A DNA stretch of 64,000 nt from Clostridia bacterium. Lineage in GTDB: Bacteria > Bacillota > Clostridia > Oscillospirales > Acutalibacteraceae. The DNA is taken from contig CAAFXS010000014.1 of the NCBI GenBank assembly GCA_900767025.1, positions 1 to 64,000 on the forward strand. The letters are read 5' to 3'. Made by a program: the position numbers and the translations under genes. Positions 25,745-34,650 of this stretch are shown one piece after another; the stretch's first letter is position 1; each line of letters starts with the position of its first letter. The notes below the pieces were generated by a model. It was given only the letters and a program-made list of their open reading frames with translations. It was not told the DNA's origin and made no database searches.

Positions 25745-28027
25745 TTATATACTGCGATAGGATATGCCGTAAATTTTTGCATTTACGCTGTTGGTTTTTG
25801 AGCCGATACGCATACAGGGTATAAGCAGGGTGGAATTTTTAATGCCATCTTTTTTAACCATATTATTATGGACAAATTTACCCTTTGCCTTTTTAGAGAA
25901 AAACCTGCCTGTTTTAACAGCGGTTTTAAGAGCTTCGGCAGTAATTATCAGATGAATTCTTTTGCCTGCCTGTGGAGTATAGTCAAACTCATACTCGTAG
26001 CCCTCGCGGGTAAAGCCGAGCTTGCCGTTATCGGTTATACGCAAATCGTAGGGACTGCTGAAAAGTCCGTCGGACTCCATAATAATCTGACCCGGCTTAA
26101 CCTCGTTAAACATAATATCAACAGTAAGCTCTGTGTTAAGCGGAAGATTATTTTGACCTGTAACAGCATAGCTGCTGCCGCCGTTAAGTGTAAGGACATT
26201 TGAAGAACAGGAGGCATTTTCTGTCTCAAGGGCAGAAAAATCAAATTTACCTGTTGAAGAAATTTTCTTTTCAAAGGGTGCACCGATTACTGCAGCGGCG
26301 TTGTCAACAGCCGCCGCACTATGCTTGCAGGTCATACTGCCCCAGGTTTTTTCCGCCATTAAGGGTGCACTGTCCAAAAATCTGTCAAAGGTATCGCCTT
26401 CCGTAAGACCGCTTGCACGCTTGTCAATATTATCGTGCCAAATTGCATACACACCGCCGAGGACTCTTTTCTCACCGGCAGGAAGGTTTGAGTATCTTCC
26501 TCCCTTAAGCCTTACACGGCTTGGCTGAAATCCCTTGAAAACCTTGTTTTTATTGAGATAATCGGTATACATTCCACGCATGCGTGTGCCGTTAGGAACC
26601 ATATAAAGATAATGGTCAATGGTATTGATAAGCTCATAGCCCATATCATACATTTCCCTGCCGTCTGCCCACTGGCTTGACCACAGGTTAATCTGAACAT
26701 TCTTAATCGCCTCGGGCACAATGGGAGTTGCCGGCTTATCCTTAATCCAGGTAAGTCCGCCCCACATTCTGACCTTATTTGTTTTCTTGATATGAGGCAC
26801 TATTTCATTGATAAACCTACGGTATGCACCGTAGTCAGTTAGGAATTCGTCTGCACCGATATGCACTGTTACATCACTGCCGAACACAGGATTTTCACCG
26901 CCGGTATAGTCATCATAAATTCTTTTGATGAAATCCACTGCCTCCGGCTTGCTGACATCAATGTGGTCTGTCAAGGGTCTTTTGGGCATAAGAGGAGATG
27001 TTTTGTTTCTCACCATATATTCGGGGAAAACCTTTGTGAGTGAAAGGGCGTGTGCAGGCACATCAAGCTCCGGAACAATACGCACTCCCCTGTCCGATGC
27101 CCAGGCAATAAACTGACGGAATTCATCCTTTGTGTAGCTGTGGTCCTTGGCAGTTGCCGTTTCGCCCTTTTCATTTTTAACAGAGGATTCAAGACGGAAT
27201 GCCTCGTAAGCGTCAAAGGTTGAGGCGTCGCCGTTATGAGAATAGTTTTCAAGGAAAATATGGTTGTCGCTGAGATGAATCTGAAAATCGTTCATCTTGT
27301 ACCAGGACATATATTCAACAATGCGCCTGAGCATATTAAGCGACATAGGCCTCCTGCCCACATCAAGCATAAAGCCCCTGACAGGATAACGGGGATAATC
27401 CCTCATTTCACCGAAAGGAAAGCCCTTTTGTGACAAAAGCTGTAAAATTGTTTTGCCAGCCCAAATAGCTCCCGCTTCAGCCGACACGGTTACACAGATT
27501 CCGTTGCTGTCGGCTTTTACGGCGTAGCCCTCGTCGCCAAGATACGCAACATCACTATTCAGTTCAAAGAATATATCGCCCTGCTGAACACTGTCTCTTT
27601 GCTCTACATTAAAGGTACGGCTAAGCACTGTTTCAGCCTCACTGGAAAAACGGGACACACAGCCCTCAAGCTCATTTGAGGAAAAGGCGATATTTTTAAT
27701 ATCCGATGATTTTACACTGCCTTTGCCCACAGGATACCACTGTGCAGGCTCGGGAATGACCTGTGGCTTTGAGGAACAGGCCTTGTGTTCACCTTTAATA
27801 TTCAAAGGCACATCTGACTCCGTCCTATTGCCGTTACCGTCAGTACAGATAAATGACAGAGTTACAGTCATATCCGTAAGCGGTGTATGCACACAAAAAT
27901 CATCATCAACTATCTGCGGAAAATCCGCACCTAAAAGCTCAACATTATATCCTTTTAATTCAGAAACAACTACTCTGCCGTTGCTGACTGTCAGCACAGG
28001 GGCAATTTTGTTAGCTTTGCCGGACAT
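25745..28027 (-). CDS. GH20 beta-N-acetylhexosaminidase family protein
   Basis: 760 aa. A short N-terminal beta domain (about 1-85) is followed by a GH20b-like domain and the catalytic barrel starting at RGFMLDVGRRPM. The catalytic Asp-Glu pair is D393-E394 in HIGADEF. A C-terminal beta-sandwich (about 600-760, LamG-like pattern) may bind sugar. There is no signal peptide or anchor, so it probably works in the cytoplasm on imported host-type glycans (HexNAc or lacto-N-biose ends). GAGAATT precedes the ATG. Specificity is inference. Confidence 0.82.
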   Translation of the reverse strand: MSGKANKIAPVLTVSNGRVVVSELKGYNVELLGADFPQIVDDDFCVHTPLTDMTVTLSFICTDGNGNRTESDVPLNIKGEHKACSSKPQVIPEPAQWYPVGKGSVKSSDIKNIAFSSNELEGCVSRFSSEAETVLSRTFNVEQRDSVQQGDIFFELNSDVAYLGDEGYAVKADSNGICVTVSAEAGAIWAGKTILQLLSQKGFPFGEMRDYPRYPVRGFMLDVGRRPMSLNMLRRIVEYMSWYKMNDFQIHLSDNHIFLENYSHNGDASTFDAYEAFRLESSVKNEKGETATAKDHSYTKDEFRQFIAWASDRGVRIVPELDVPAHALSLTKVFPEYMVRNKTSPLMPKRPLTDHIDVSKPEAVDFIKRIYDDYTGGENPVFGSDVTVHIGADEFLTDYGAYRRFINEIVPHIKKTNKVRMWGGLTWIKDKPATPIVPEAIKNVQINLWSSQWADGREMYDMGYELINTIDHYLYMVPNGTRMRGMYTDYLNKNKVFKGFQPSRVRLKGGRYSNLPAGEKRVLGGVYAIWHDNIDKRASGLTEGDTFDRFLDSAPLMAEKTWGSMTCKHSAAAVDNAAAVIGAPFEKKISSTGKFDFSALETENASCSSNVLTLNGGSSYAVTGQNNLPLNTELTVDIMFNEVKPGQIIMESDGLFSSPYDLRITDNGKLGFTREGYEYEFDYTPQAGKRIHLIITAEALKTAVKTGRFFSKKAKGKFVHNNMVKKDGIKNSTLLIPCMRIGSKTNSVNAKIYGISYRSI

Positions 28028-28056
28028 ATTAATTCTCCTTAATTAAATATTTCGAC

Positions 28057-28087
28057 AAAAAGAGGGTGGCAAATGCCATCCTCTTTT
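28057..28087 (-). terminator. Terminator after the M28 peptidase gene
   Basis: Hairpin AGAGGATGGC-ATTT-GCCACCCTCT (one mismatch) with T5 on the minus strand, 17 nt past the stop. Confidence 0.7.
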
Positions 28088-28104
28088 ATCTATGGAAAAT
28101 GAAA

Positions 28105-29403
28105 TTATTTATTGTAGCCCTTTTTGAAGCGTTTTTTACCCTCTTCACGGAAGGCTTCAATACCGCCCTTTTGGTCGTAAAGCTCAGCAGCCTCAAGACA
28201 AATATCAAGTGAAAGGTTAATACATTCCTCGCTGATGTTGTCGGGTGTATCAAGCCTTGTGTGATAGTAGGTTTTCGGGTCATGGTTAACACCGCAGAAG
28301 CCAACTGCCTCGATACCGTAGCGTGAAAAGCCTTCGGCGTCAACAGCACCCGGGTAAACATCGGTTTCCTTCATCTCAATACCGCAGTTAACACCTGCCT
28401 CGTAAACAAGCTCGCCTACTGCGTTTGAATTCTTCTGTGTGCCTGTGCAGCCCTGAGTATAAATCTGGAGCTGTTCAATCTCACGCATTGTATCCATTGC
28501 GATAACAACGGTTTCGATTTCCTGAAGCTCCTTTTGGTGACGCTTTGCATATGCAACGGCACCTCTTAAGCCTGCCTCCTCCGAACCGGAAAGCAGACAG
28601 CAAACCTCTGTATTTTCATATCTCTTGTTATTCTCTGCCATTTCCTTGAGAACGCCCATTGAAATATAATCAGCAGTAAGGTTGTCATTTGCACCGTCAA
28701 CAATTACCTTCCAGTTAATGAAGAACATAATTGCAATGAAGAAAGGAATTAAAATAAGCTGAATAATGCCTGCAACAAGCCAAATTTTTGAAAGATACAT
28801 TCCGCCTGCAAGGTCATAAATCGTCCAGATTACATTAAAAATTGTAATAACAATAAGACCGCCGATTGAACCTGCCATTACAGGTGCAAGGGATTTAATT
28901 CCTCCGTGGAGAGAATATGTCCACTCATTAGCGGCATCGGTATGACCGCAGAATACAATTCTTCTTTTAACATCACCTGTTGGCTTTCTGCGTGCCATAA
29001 CATTGCGTGATACTTTTTTCGGGAAAAGGAAATCAACAAATTCCCTGTACATCAAAAATTCAATAACAAGGCAGCATACTGCAAATATTGTCAGCAATGT
29101 TGCAATAATTGCAAGTGCTGAATTGTGAACAACTCCCTTGTATGTAAGCCAGTAGAAAACAACAGAAAGAATTCCGATAACTGCTGCAGGCGGAATCCAT
29201 CCCATAAATGCCGCAGGATGTAGGTCAAAATCCTCCATTTCAACCTCGTCAGCCCACTGCTCAAGCTCGCCCTTCAGGAACTTTTGAGCCTTTCGCTCAC
29301 TGTGTGTTCCCGGGGCTCTGTCCTTAAAATTTTCACAAATATAACGGATACCGTCTACCATATATTTGTGTGTGCTCTCTGAAGCACCGCCGGTTAATCG
29401 CAT
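28105..29403 (-). CDS. Membrane M28-family zinc aminopeptidase-like protein
   Basis: 432 aa. The M28 di-zinc ligands can be read as H in FCGHTDAA, D in DGANDNLTA, catalytic E-E in GSEEAGLRG, D in AMDTM and H in YYHTRLDT. Unusually, the fold is interrupted by hydrophobic helices: two at about 68-115 before the first His, and two at about 175-235 between the His and the Asp motif. The active site is therefore tethered to the membrane. No signal peptide. Monocistronic, with its own promoter and terminator. Confidence 0.78.
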   Translation of the reverse strand: MRLTGGASESTHKYMVDGIRYICENFKDRAPGTHSERKAQKFLKGELEQWADEVEMEDFDLHPAAFMGWIPPAAVIGILSVVFYWLTYKGVVHNSALAIIATLLTIFAVCCLVIEFLMYREFVDFLFPKKVSRNVMARRKPTGDVKRRIVFCGHTDAANEWTYSLHGGIKSLAPVMAGSIGGLIVITIFNVIWTIYDLAGGMYLSKIWLVAGIIQLILIPFFIAIMFFINWKVIVDGANDNLTADYISMGVLKEMAENNKRYENTEVCCLLSGSEEAGLRGAVAYAKRHQKELQEIETVVIAMDTMREIEQLQIYTQGCTGTQKNSNAVGELVYEAGVNCGIEMKETDVYPGAVDAEGFSRYGIEAVGFCGVNHDPKTYYHTRLDTPDNISEECINLSLDICLEAAELYDQKGGIEAFREEGKKRFKKGYNK

Positions 29404-29434
29404 AATACTCCTCCAATACTATAAGTTAATACCT

Positions 29435-29463
29435 ATTATACAACAAACACATCTCAGTTGCAA
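29435..29463 (-). promoter_or_regulatory. Promoter of the M28 peptidase gene
   Basis: Minus strand TTGCAA, 17-bp spacer, TATAAT, followed by GGAGGAG before the ATG. Confidence 0.65.
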
Positions 29464-29488
29464 GAATAAATTAAATATAAGAAATTGC

Positions 29489-29517
29489 TTGACAATCGAT
29501 GAAAGTTAATATATAAT
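29489..29517 (+). promoter_or_regulatory. Promoter of the tRNA-Asp/tRNA-Thr pair
   Basis: TTGACA, 17-bp spacer, TATAAT, 14 nt before tRNA-Asp. Confidence 0.8.
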
Positions 29518-29531
29518 ACATTCGCAGATGT

Positions 29532-29608
29532 GGCCCGGTAGTTCAGCTGGTTAGAACGCTAGCCTGTCACGCTAGAGGTCGACGGTTCGAGCCCGTTCCG
29601 GGTCGCCA
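29532..29608 (+). tRNA. tRNA-Asp (anticodon GTC)
   Basis: Plus-strand cloverleaf. Acceptor GGCCCGG / CCGGGTC, anticodon loop CTGTCAC (GTC), T-loop TTCGAGC, encoded CCA. Confidence 0.96.
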
Positions 29609-29612
29609 CTTT

Positions 29613-29688
29613 GCTGATATGGCTCAGGTGGTAGAGCACATCCTTGGTAAGGATGAGGTCACCGGTTCAAGTCCGGTTATCAGCTCCA
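29613..29688 (+). tRNA. tRNA-Thr (anticodon GGT)
   Basis: Plus-strand cloverleaf 4 nt after tRNA-Asp. Acceptor GCTGATA / TATCAGC, anticodon loop TTGGTAA (GGT), T-arm CCGG-TTCAAGT-CCGG, encoded CCA. Confidence 0.96.
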
Positions 29689-29751
29689 AAAAAAGCATTG
29701 AAGTTATGTGCGAGTCCTTTGAGACAACGACGCCGTCTTCAATGCTTTTTT
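29689..29751 (+). terminator. Large-loop terminator of the tRNA-Asp/Thr operon
   Basis: Perfect 15-bp inverted repeat (AAAAAAGCATTGAAG / CTTCAATGCTTTTTT) with a 33-nt loop, much longer than usual, ending in a T tract. The rest of the gap up to 29930 shows no gene. Confidence 0.55.
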
Positions 29752-29937
29752 CTTTTGCCAAAGCACCTACAAGAGAGAATTTAAAATTTCAGCGTTCAAA
29801 AAGATACATAAATGTTCTTTCGGGATTGTCAAGAAAGCTTTTGGTAATTTGATAATGCTCTGCTTCCTGGTAATTAACCGATGCTATATATTTTCAATCA
29901 TCAAAAAATAACTCTTTTAATATGACTGAAAATGCAG

Positions 29938-29943
29938 TATAAT
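29938..29943 (+). promoter_or_regulatory. Possible -10 box of the GPH transporter gene
   Basis: A TATAAT 22 nt before the start codon. Its -35 partner (TTTTAA, 29915-29920) is poor, so the promoter is weakly supported or needs an activator. Confidence 0.35.
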
Positions 29944-29964
29944 CAAATACAGAGGGTGATATTT

Positions 29965-31452
29965 ATGGAAGAAAACAAAACATACATAGGTAAAAAAGAA
30001 AAAAGAAACTATATTTTCGGCTTATGCGGTCAGAATATGGTTTACTCGCTTATCGGCGGTTCATTTTTCACATACTTTATGACAGATATTGCACTGTTCC
30101 CTGCTATTGTTGTTTCAGTGCTTTTAATTGTTATGAAGGTTTGGGACGGAATCAACGACCCTATTGTCGGCTCATTTATCGACAGGCACAGCTTCAAAAA
30201 CGGTGAAAAAATGCGTCCGTTTTTGAAATATACTCCACTGCCCGTTGGCATTTTTACAGTTCTTCTTTTTCTTGTTTTTTCAACAAAGGAGGATTTGCTT
30301 TGGCTTAGGGTCGCGTATTTTATAATAATGTATATTTGCTGGGACCTTGCCTACACGGTTCAGGATGTTTCGGTTTGGGGTATAACTGCAATGATTTCCC
30401 CTAATTCTTCGGAACGTGACAAATTAGTTCAATGGGCAAGGACCTTCGGCAGCTGTGTTTACAGTGCATTAAGCACGGTTATACCTATGGTGCTTGAAAT
30501 GATTGCAAACGCTAAGGGCGTAAGTATGGCTTTGATCACCTTGGTATTTGCCGTAATTTTCGGCTTAGGCGGTGCAATGATCAGTTACAGATGCTCATAT
30601 GCACAGGAAAGAATACACGTAGAAAAAGAGAACCGACAGGAATCAATGAAGGAAAGCTTTCTTTTGCTTTTCAAAAACAAAATGATGCTGCTTGTTACTT
30701 TGGCAAATCTTTTCGGTGCGTTAGGATTTGGTATGAATCTTGTAACATATTTCTTCAAGTATGAAATCCCCGACAGCTTCCTCGGCAGCAGTATTATCGG
30801 TGCTTTAGGCCTTACAACTATTTATTTCATAATTACGGGACTTCCCGGCTTTATAGGTATGATTTTTGCCGATAAGTTAAAAAAGCTTTTAGGTAACTAT
30901 GTCAATGTTCTGATTATGATTCAGGTTGTTAATATCATTGCAAGAATTTTTGCTTTCGCAGTAGGATTTGAGGGCAAAAAGCTGTGGATATCAATGATTA
31001 TAATGGGTATCGGCAGTATACCAAGCGGTGCCGCATCTATTGCGCAAACCTCTATTTTCTGCGACAGTATTGACTATATGGAATGGAAAACAGGCAAGCG
31101 TACCGAGGGAATTACATTTTCAATACAGACCTCCTTTACTAAAGTCTCAAGCGGTATTACCTCGGGACTTGCAACAATGACTTTGGCTGTTTTGGGCTAC
31201 AAGGCTATTGACAACGCATCGGTTTATGTAGGCACACAGACCGCAGCCTTTGACAAATGGATATGGCCACTGGTTGTTCTCACCCCTGCCATTGCAAGTG
31301 TGCTTTACATTATCCCTCTCCTTTTCATCAGATACACAAAGGAAAAGAGAGCAATCGTTGAGGGTGATTTAAAGGCAAGAAGAGAGGGCAAGAAGGAATC
31401 CGGCTTGTCGCCGTATTGCCTTGATAAATCAAAGAATAACAGCGAAGATTGA
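29965..31452 (+). CDS. GPH (MelB-type) sugar:cation symporter family MFS transporter
   Basis: 495 aa with about 12 membrane helices. The N-terminal WDGINDPIVGSFIDR motif (near 55) and the internal FCDSIDYMEWKTGKRTEG motif (near 365) are the marks of the glycoside-pentoside-hexuronide symporter family, which takes up oligosaccharides with Na+ or H+. Start chosen at 29965 (GAGGGTGA upstream). Substrate unknown; glycosidases elsewhere in the window are not in its operon. Confidence 0.85.
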   Translation: MEENKTYIGKKEKRNYIFGLCGQNMVYSLIGGSFFTYFMTDIALFPAIVVSVLLIVMKVWDGINDPIVGSFIDRHSFKNGEKMRPFLKYTPLPVGIFTVLLFLVFSTKEDLLWLRVAYFIIMYICWDLAYTVQDVSVWGITAMISPNSSERDKLVQWARTFGSCVYSALSTVIPMVLEMIANAKGVSMALITLVFAVIFGLGGAMISYRCSYAQERIHVEKENRQESMKESFLLLFKNKMMLLVTLANLFGALGFGMNLVTYFFKYEIPDSFLGSSIIGALGLTTIYFIITGLPGFIGMIFADKLKKLLGNYVNVLIMIQVVNIIARIFAFAVGFEGKKLWISMIIMGIGSIPSGAASIAQTSIFCDSIDYMEWKTGKRTEGITFSIQTSFTKVSSGITSGLATMTLAVLGYKAIDNASVYVGTQTAAFDKWIWPLVVLTPAIASVLYIIPLLFIRYTKEKRAIVEGDLKARREGKKESGLSPYCLDKSKNNSED

Positions 31453-31492
31453 TGAAAGTATTATTGTTCTTTTTATAATAGAAACATAATTC

Positions 31493-31527
31493 ATCCCCCT
31501 CACTCTGATGAATGAGGGGGATAAATT
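31493..31527. terminator. Terminator at the end of the phage-derived cassette
   Basis: Hairpin ATCCCCCTCA / TGAGGGGGAT with a 10-nt loop, followed by AT-rich sequence. It overlaps the stop of the holin-endolysin gene and may also end the symporter transcript from the other side. Confidence 0.6.
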
Positions 31528-32641
31528 ATTTATTATACCAAACGGCGCGTTTGTTGCCTTTGTAGTATACAGGAATGTAGCCTGAAGGGATTTCAAGCCA
31601 GATATTGCCTGCGGTGTCGGTTGACACGCTTAAAGCTGAAACAACCGTTCCGGGTGTCAGGATTGCATATGCATCAAGATTTTTGCTTGATGCATGGGCT
31701 CTGCCGTCGACGGTAAGGTCTTTGACTTTTTTAATTTTTGAGCTTGTTGTGGGCTTCGTCCACACATTGATATATGCCGTCAGCTTGTATTTACTGCCTG
31801 CATCGTATCTCACAACCTCAATGCCAAGCTTCTTTTGGTCCTTTGGTCGTAAGACGCCGTTGATATAATCACCGGTATACGGCTTTTCTCGGAGGGTCAT
31901 TTTGTCGCCGTTGCCGGTGGCATTTTGGTCGTAATATTTGAATTCGCCGTCCTTGTTTACCTCCGCAACAATGAAAATATGGCCGTACTTTCCCGATGTT
32001 CTTATGCCTATATCACCGGGCTTAAGCTCACCGTTTTTGTACTTTGGTGTAATCAATTCAAAATTGCTTTTAAGCCATTTATTAGGCTTGGTCCACCATT
32101 CCTTTGCGTTGCCCCAAAAGCCTTTTTCAATATCCAGCACCTTGTCTATAAACGCATCTATAAGGTCCACGCACTGCACGCCGTAGACACCGTCCCGGTC
32201 CGTTCGCTTACCTAAATACCTGCCTACAAATGCACTGAAGGTCATATTATCTCCGCCTTTCTGCTCTTTGTCATTAAAGAATTTATCCTTTATGTAGCTA
32301 ATTGCAGTAGTAATGATAGGCGGAATATTTATGCCAAGAGCTCTTGCATTTTCAACGATTGAGGAAATCTCTATCAGGCAAAAGCAAACACAGCTGATTA
32401 AGCCGATGGGTGAAAATTCGATATCCGTTGAGCTGAGTATCAGTGTATCAAGCATCAGGCACATAAGAATCATTCCGAAATAGCCTACGAATTTAGGCAC
32501 GGACATTCTTAATTTCGAGCTGCTGACACCCTCGACAAATATACCCTTGCAAAGTCCAAAGATAAAGTCGATAACGAACAGCACCAAAAAGATGATTATT
32601 GCTATTAAGCACTTTTTAAAATCTGTTATAAAATATTCCAT
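31526..32641 (-). CDS. Holin-endolysin fusion (phage holin + CHAP + SH3)
   Basis: One 371-aa ORF that joins two lysis functions. Residues 1-132 are a holin of the toxin-secretion/phage-lysis type: three hydrophobic helices (about 10-30, 50-68, 78-95) and a charged, Lys-rich end. From residue 133 it is a CHAP peptidoglycan hydrolase with C157 (VQCVDL), H221 (KYGHIF) and YYDQN as the catalytic set, then an SH3b-like wall-binding tail (YKLTAYINVWTKP onward). Met133 is preceded by AGGCGGAG at ideal distance, so free endolysin could also be made from an internal start. The gene starts 1 nt after the fibre gene stop. Normally holin and endolysin are separate proteins. Confidence 0.85.
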   Translation of the reverse strand: MEYFITDFKKCLIAIIIFLVLFVIDFIFGLCKGIFVEGVSSSKLRMSVPKFVGYFGMILMCLMLDTLILSSTDIEFSPIGLISCVCFCLIEISSIVENARALGINIPPIITTAISYIKDKFFNDKEQKGGDNMTFSAFVGRYLGKRTDRDGVYGVQCVDLIDAFIDKVLDIEKGFWGNAKEWWTKPNKWLKSNFELITPKYKNGELKPGDIGIRTSGKYGHIFIVAEVNKDGEFKYYDQNATGNGDKMTLREKPYTGDYINGVLRPKDQKKLGIEVVRYDAGSKYKLTAYINVWTKPTTSSKIKKVKDLTVDGRAHASSKNLDAYAILTPGTVVSALSVSTDTAGNIWLEIPSGYIPVYYKGNKRAVWYNK

Positions 32642-32642
32642 T

Positions 32643-34595
32643 TTATTCTCCTTTATTATAATTTCTGTAAGAAAGTCTTGCCGAAAAGCTTACAGTAGCA
32701 GTAACCGACTGCATTGCGTAAAGCTCAAACAAGCCGCCGTTTACTCCCGACGCACCGCCCATTCTTACAGCACATACATCCGTGTTATTACGAGGTTTGC
32801 TGAAATTATCACAAAGATAAAGCTTGCTGCTGCCGCCTGTTGAATCAGGCAGGGTAACACCGCTTTCATATTTTGCAGAGCTGATGAAGCCATTAGCTGA
32901 CGGATAATCGAAAGATAGTTCGGTATAATTCGTTATGCTGTTTGAATAGGCATCAGGATTGCTTTCAAGATAATATTTTGAATTATGAAGCAGTATTCCG
33001 TCCAGCCAGGTATATCTTTCACCGTAAAGGTTTTCAATACCTCTGTATTTTGACTGAGCGGTAACTCCGCCGTAAATAAGCTGTCCCGAAGATGAAGAGA
33101 TTTGATTTGTCATACCGTTTCTTTTGGTGTTTAACTTTACACTGAAGGATGAATCAGTAATGATTTCTCCGCCGCTGATAAAGTAACGGTAATATCCTTT
33201 ATCCATAAGCTCATCAATATCATTTATCAGTTCTATACCGGTTACGGTTCTGACTGCCGTACCGTCGTAATCCAAAGGCTCCGGAGACAGATTTTCAGTT
33301 ATCGGAAAAGCGATTTCCTGACCCACATCAAAAATACTGTCAGAATTTGAAACAATGTAGCCGTAGGAAAGTGTATCGGTATTTTCCGTATCAAAAACAG
33401 CCCATTCATTAGGATAAAATGTATAAGACTGACTTTTCTGCTCGTTACCGTATAAAACAGACTGACTGTCAAGGGTTGCAAATTCCACAATAAACAGTGC
33501 TTTAATAACCTCATATTCCCAAACATCAAAGCAGTGCCAGTTTGCTCCCCTTGCAGTTGCAAAGGACCTTGCCTGCGAATAATTGTAATCACCGTAATAA
33601 ACATTTCCGCTTTTGCTTTCGCCCTTGGTTTTTTCAGCATCACTGCTCATCATAAATGCAGAAACATAAATTTTGTCAAGCTCTTTGCCATCCTTGTCGA
33701 TAAACGCTTTTGGAACCTCGTAATACTCGTTAAGCCTTTCACGGCTGATATACCAGTATTCCCTGCCCAAAGCCTCGTCAAGATAATGCATTAAATAGAA
33801 CTTGGGGATTTCAACCATAACCTGACCTGCCGAGCCATCCTCTGTATATTCGGGATCATCCTCATATGCGGTAACAGAGCCGTCATCTGCAAGAGTGCAT
33901 TTTTTCATCTGTGACCATGGGTAAATGCGGTCAAAATCATTTTGCTCCAGCTCCGTGCCGTTTGAGGCTTTTGCCTTGAGATACCTTGCGTCTGAAAGCC
34001 TTGTTAAAGTGGGGTTTTTGGTTTTAAGGTCATAGCACACTCCGTATTTTGAGGGGTCAAAATAAAGGCTGTATACCTGTGACGCAATTTCCCTTCTGTC
34101 ATCTGCGGTAACCACATAGTTGTCACCTTTATCGCCTTTTTCTCCCTTTTCACCCGGTTCGCCTTTGTCGCCCTTATCTCCCTTGTCACCCTTGAGCCTT
34201 CCGCTTTCAACAAGGTTGTTGATAAGGTTGTAATAGTTTTCAAGAACATCCGGCTGAGGTATCTCCGCCTCGCGGACAATATCACTGTATGAGCCTTTTC
34301 TGACGGAAATCATTGTAGGCTCCGGCGAAATTATTCTGGTATACCTATCTGCCTCAAGGCTATATCCGATAACACCGATAACACAGGTATCACTGTCAAA
34401 AGGCGGTGCAATACACTCACCGTTAACCAAAGGCACACGCACTCCGTTAAACACCGCCTCTGTTGTTAAATCACCGTATTCCCCGCTGAGATTGAAAACG
34501 CATTTTATTTGGTTAATATTGCCCCGGGTTGCTTTTTCACTGTTATCAACAAGGCGTACACGGCTTTGGGTTACATCAAATTTATATAAAATCAT
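32643..34595 (-). CDS. Phage tail-fibre-like protein with collagen repeats and lectin-like C-terminus
   Basis: 650 aa, no signal peptide. The N-terminal 140 residues have a beta-rich pattern seen in phage baseplate or fibre proteins. Residues about 134-157 are Gly-X-Y collagen-like repeats (GDKGDKGEPGEKGEKGDKGD pattern), a typical trimeric fibre shaft. The rest is globular; the last 130 residues (WLDGILLHN, CAVRMGGASGVNGGLFELY, ARLSYRN) look like the C-type-lectin fold used for receptor binding in gut phage tips. It is the first gene of a two-gene operon with the holin-endolysin. AAGGAAAGGATG precedes the ATG. Confidence 0.75.
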   Translation of the reverse strand: MILYKFDVTQSRVRLVDNSEKATRGNINQIKCVFNLSGEYGDLTTEAVFNGVRVPLVNGECIAPPFDSDTCVIGVIGYSLEADRYTRIISPEPTMISVRKGSYSDIVREAEIPQPDVLENYYNLINNLVESGRLKGDKGDKGDKGEPGEKGEKGDKGDNYVVTADDRREIASQVYSLYFDPSKYGVCYDLKTKNPTLTRLSDARYLKAKASNGTELEQNDFDRIYPWSQMKKCTLADDGSVTAYEDDPEYTEDGSAGQVMVEIPKFYLMHYLDEALGREYWYISRERLNEYYEVPKAFIDKDGKELDKIYVSAFMMSSDAEKTKGESKSGNVYYGDYNYSQARSFATARGANWHCFDVWEYEVIKALFIVEFATLDSQSVLYGNEQKSQSYTFYPNEWAVFDTENTDTLSYGYIVSNSDSIFDVGQEIAFPITENLSPEPLDYDGTAVRTVTGIELINDIDELMDKGYYRYFISGGEIITDSSFSVKLNTKRNGMTNQISSSSGQLIYGGVTAQSKYRGIENLYGERYTWLDGILLHNSKYYLESNPDAYSNSITNYTELSFDYPSANGFISSAKYESGVTLPDSTGGSSKLYLCDNFSKPRNNTDVCAVRMGGASGVNGGLFELYAMQSVTATVSFSARLSYRNYNKGE

Positions 34596-34650
34596 ATTTA
34601 CATCCTTTCCTTATAACTGTCTTTGAAGAGCTGAGACCCTCTTCATTTTC

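Noticed and set aside
32643..34595. Full diversity-generating retroelement
   Set aside because: No reverse transcriptase, accessory gene or template repeat was found; only the lectin-like end is suggestive.
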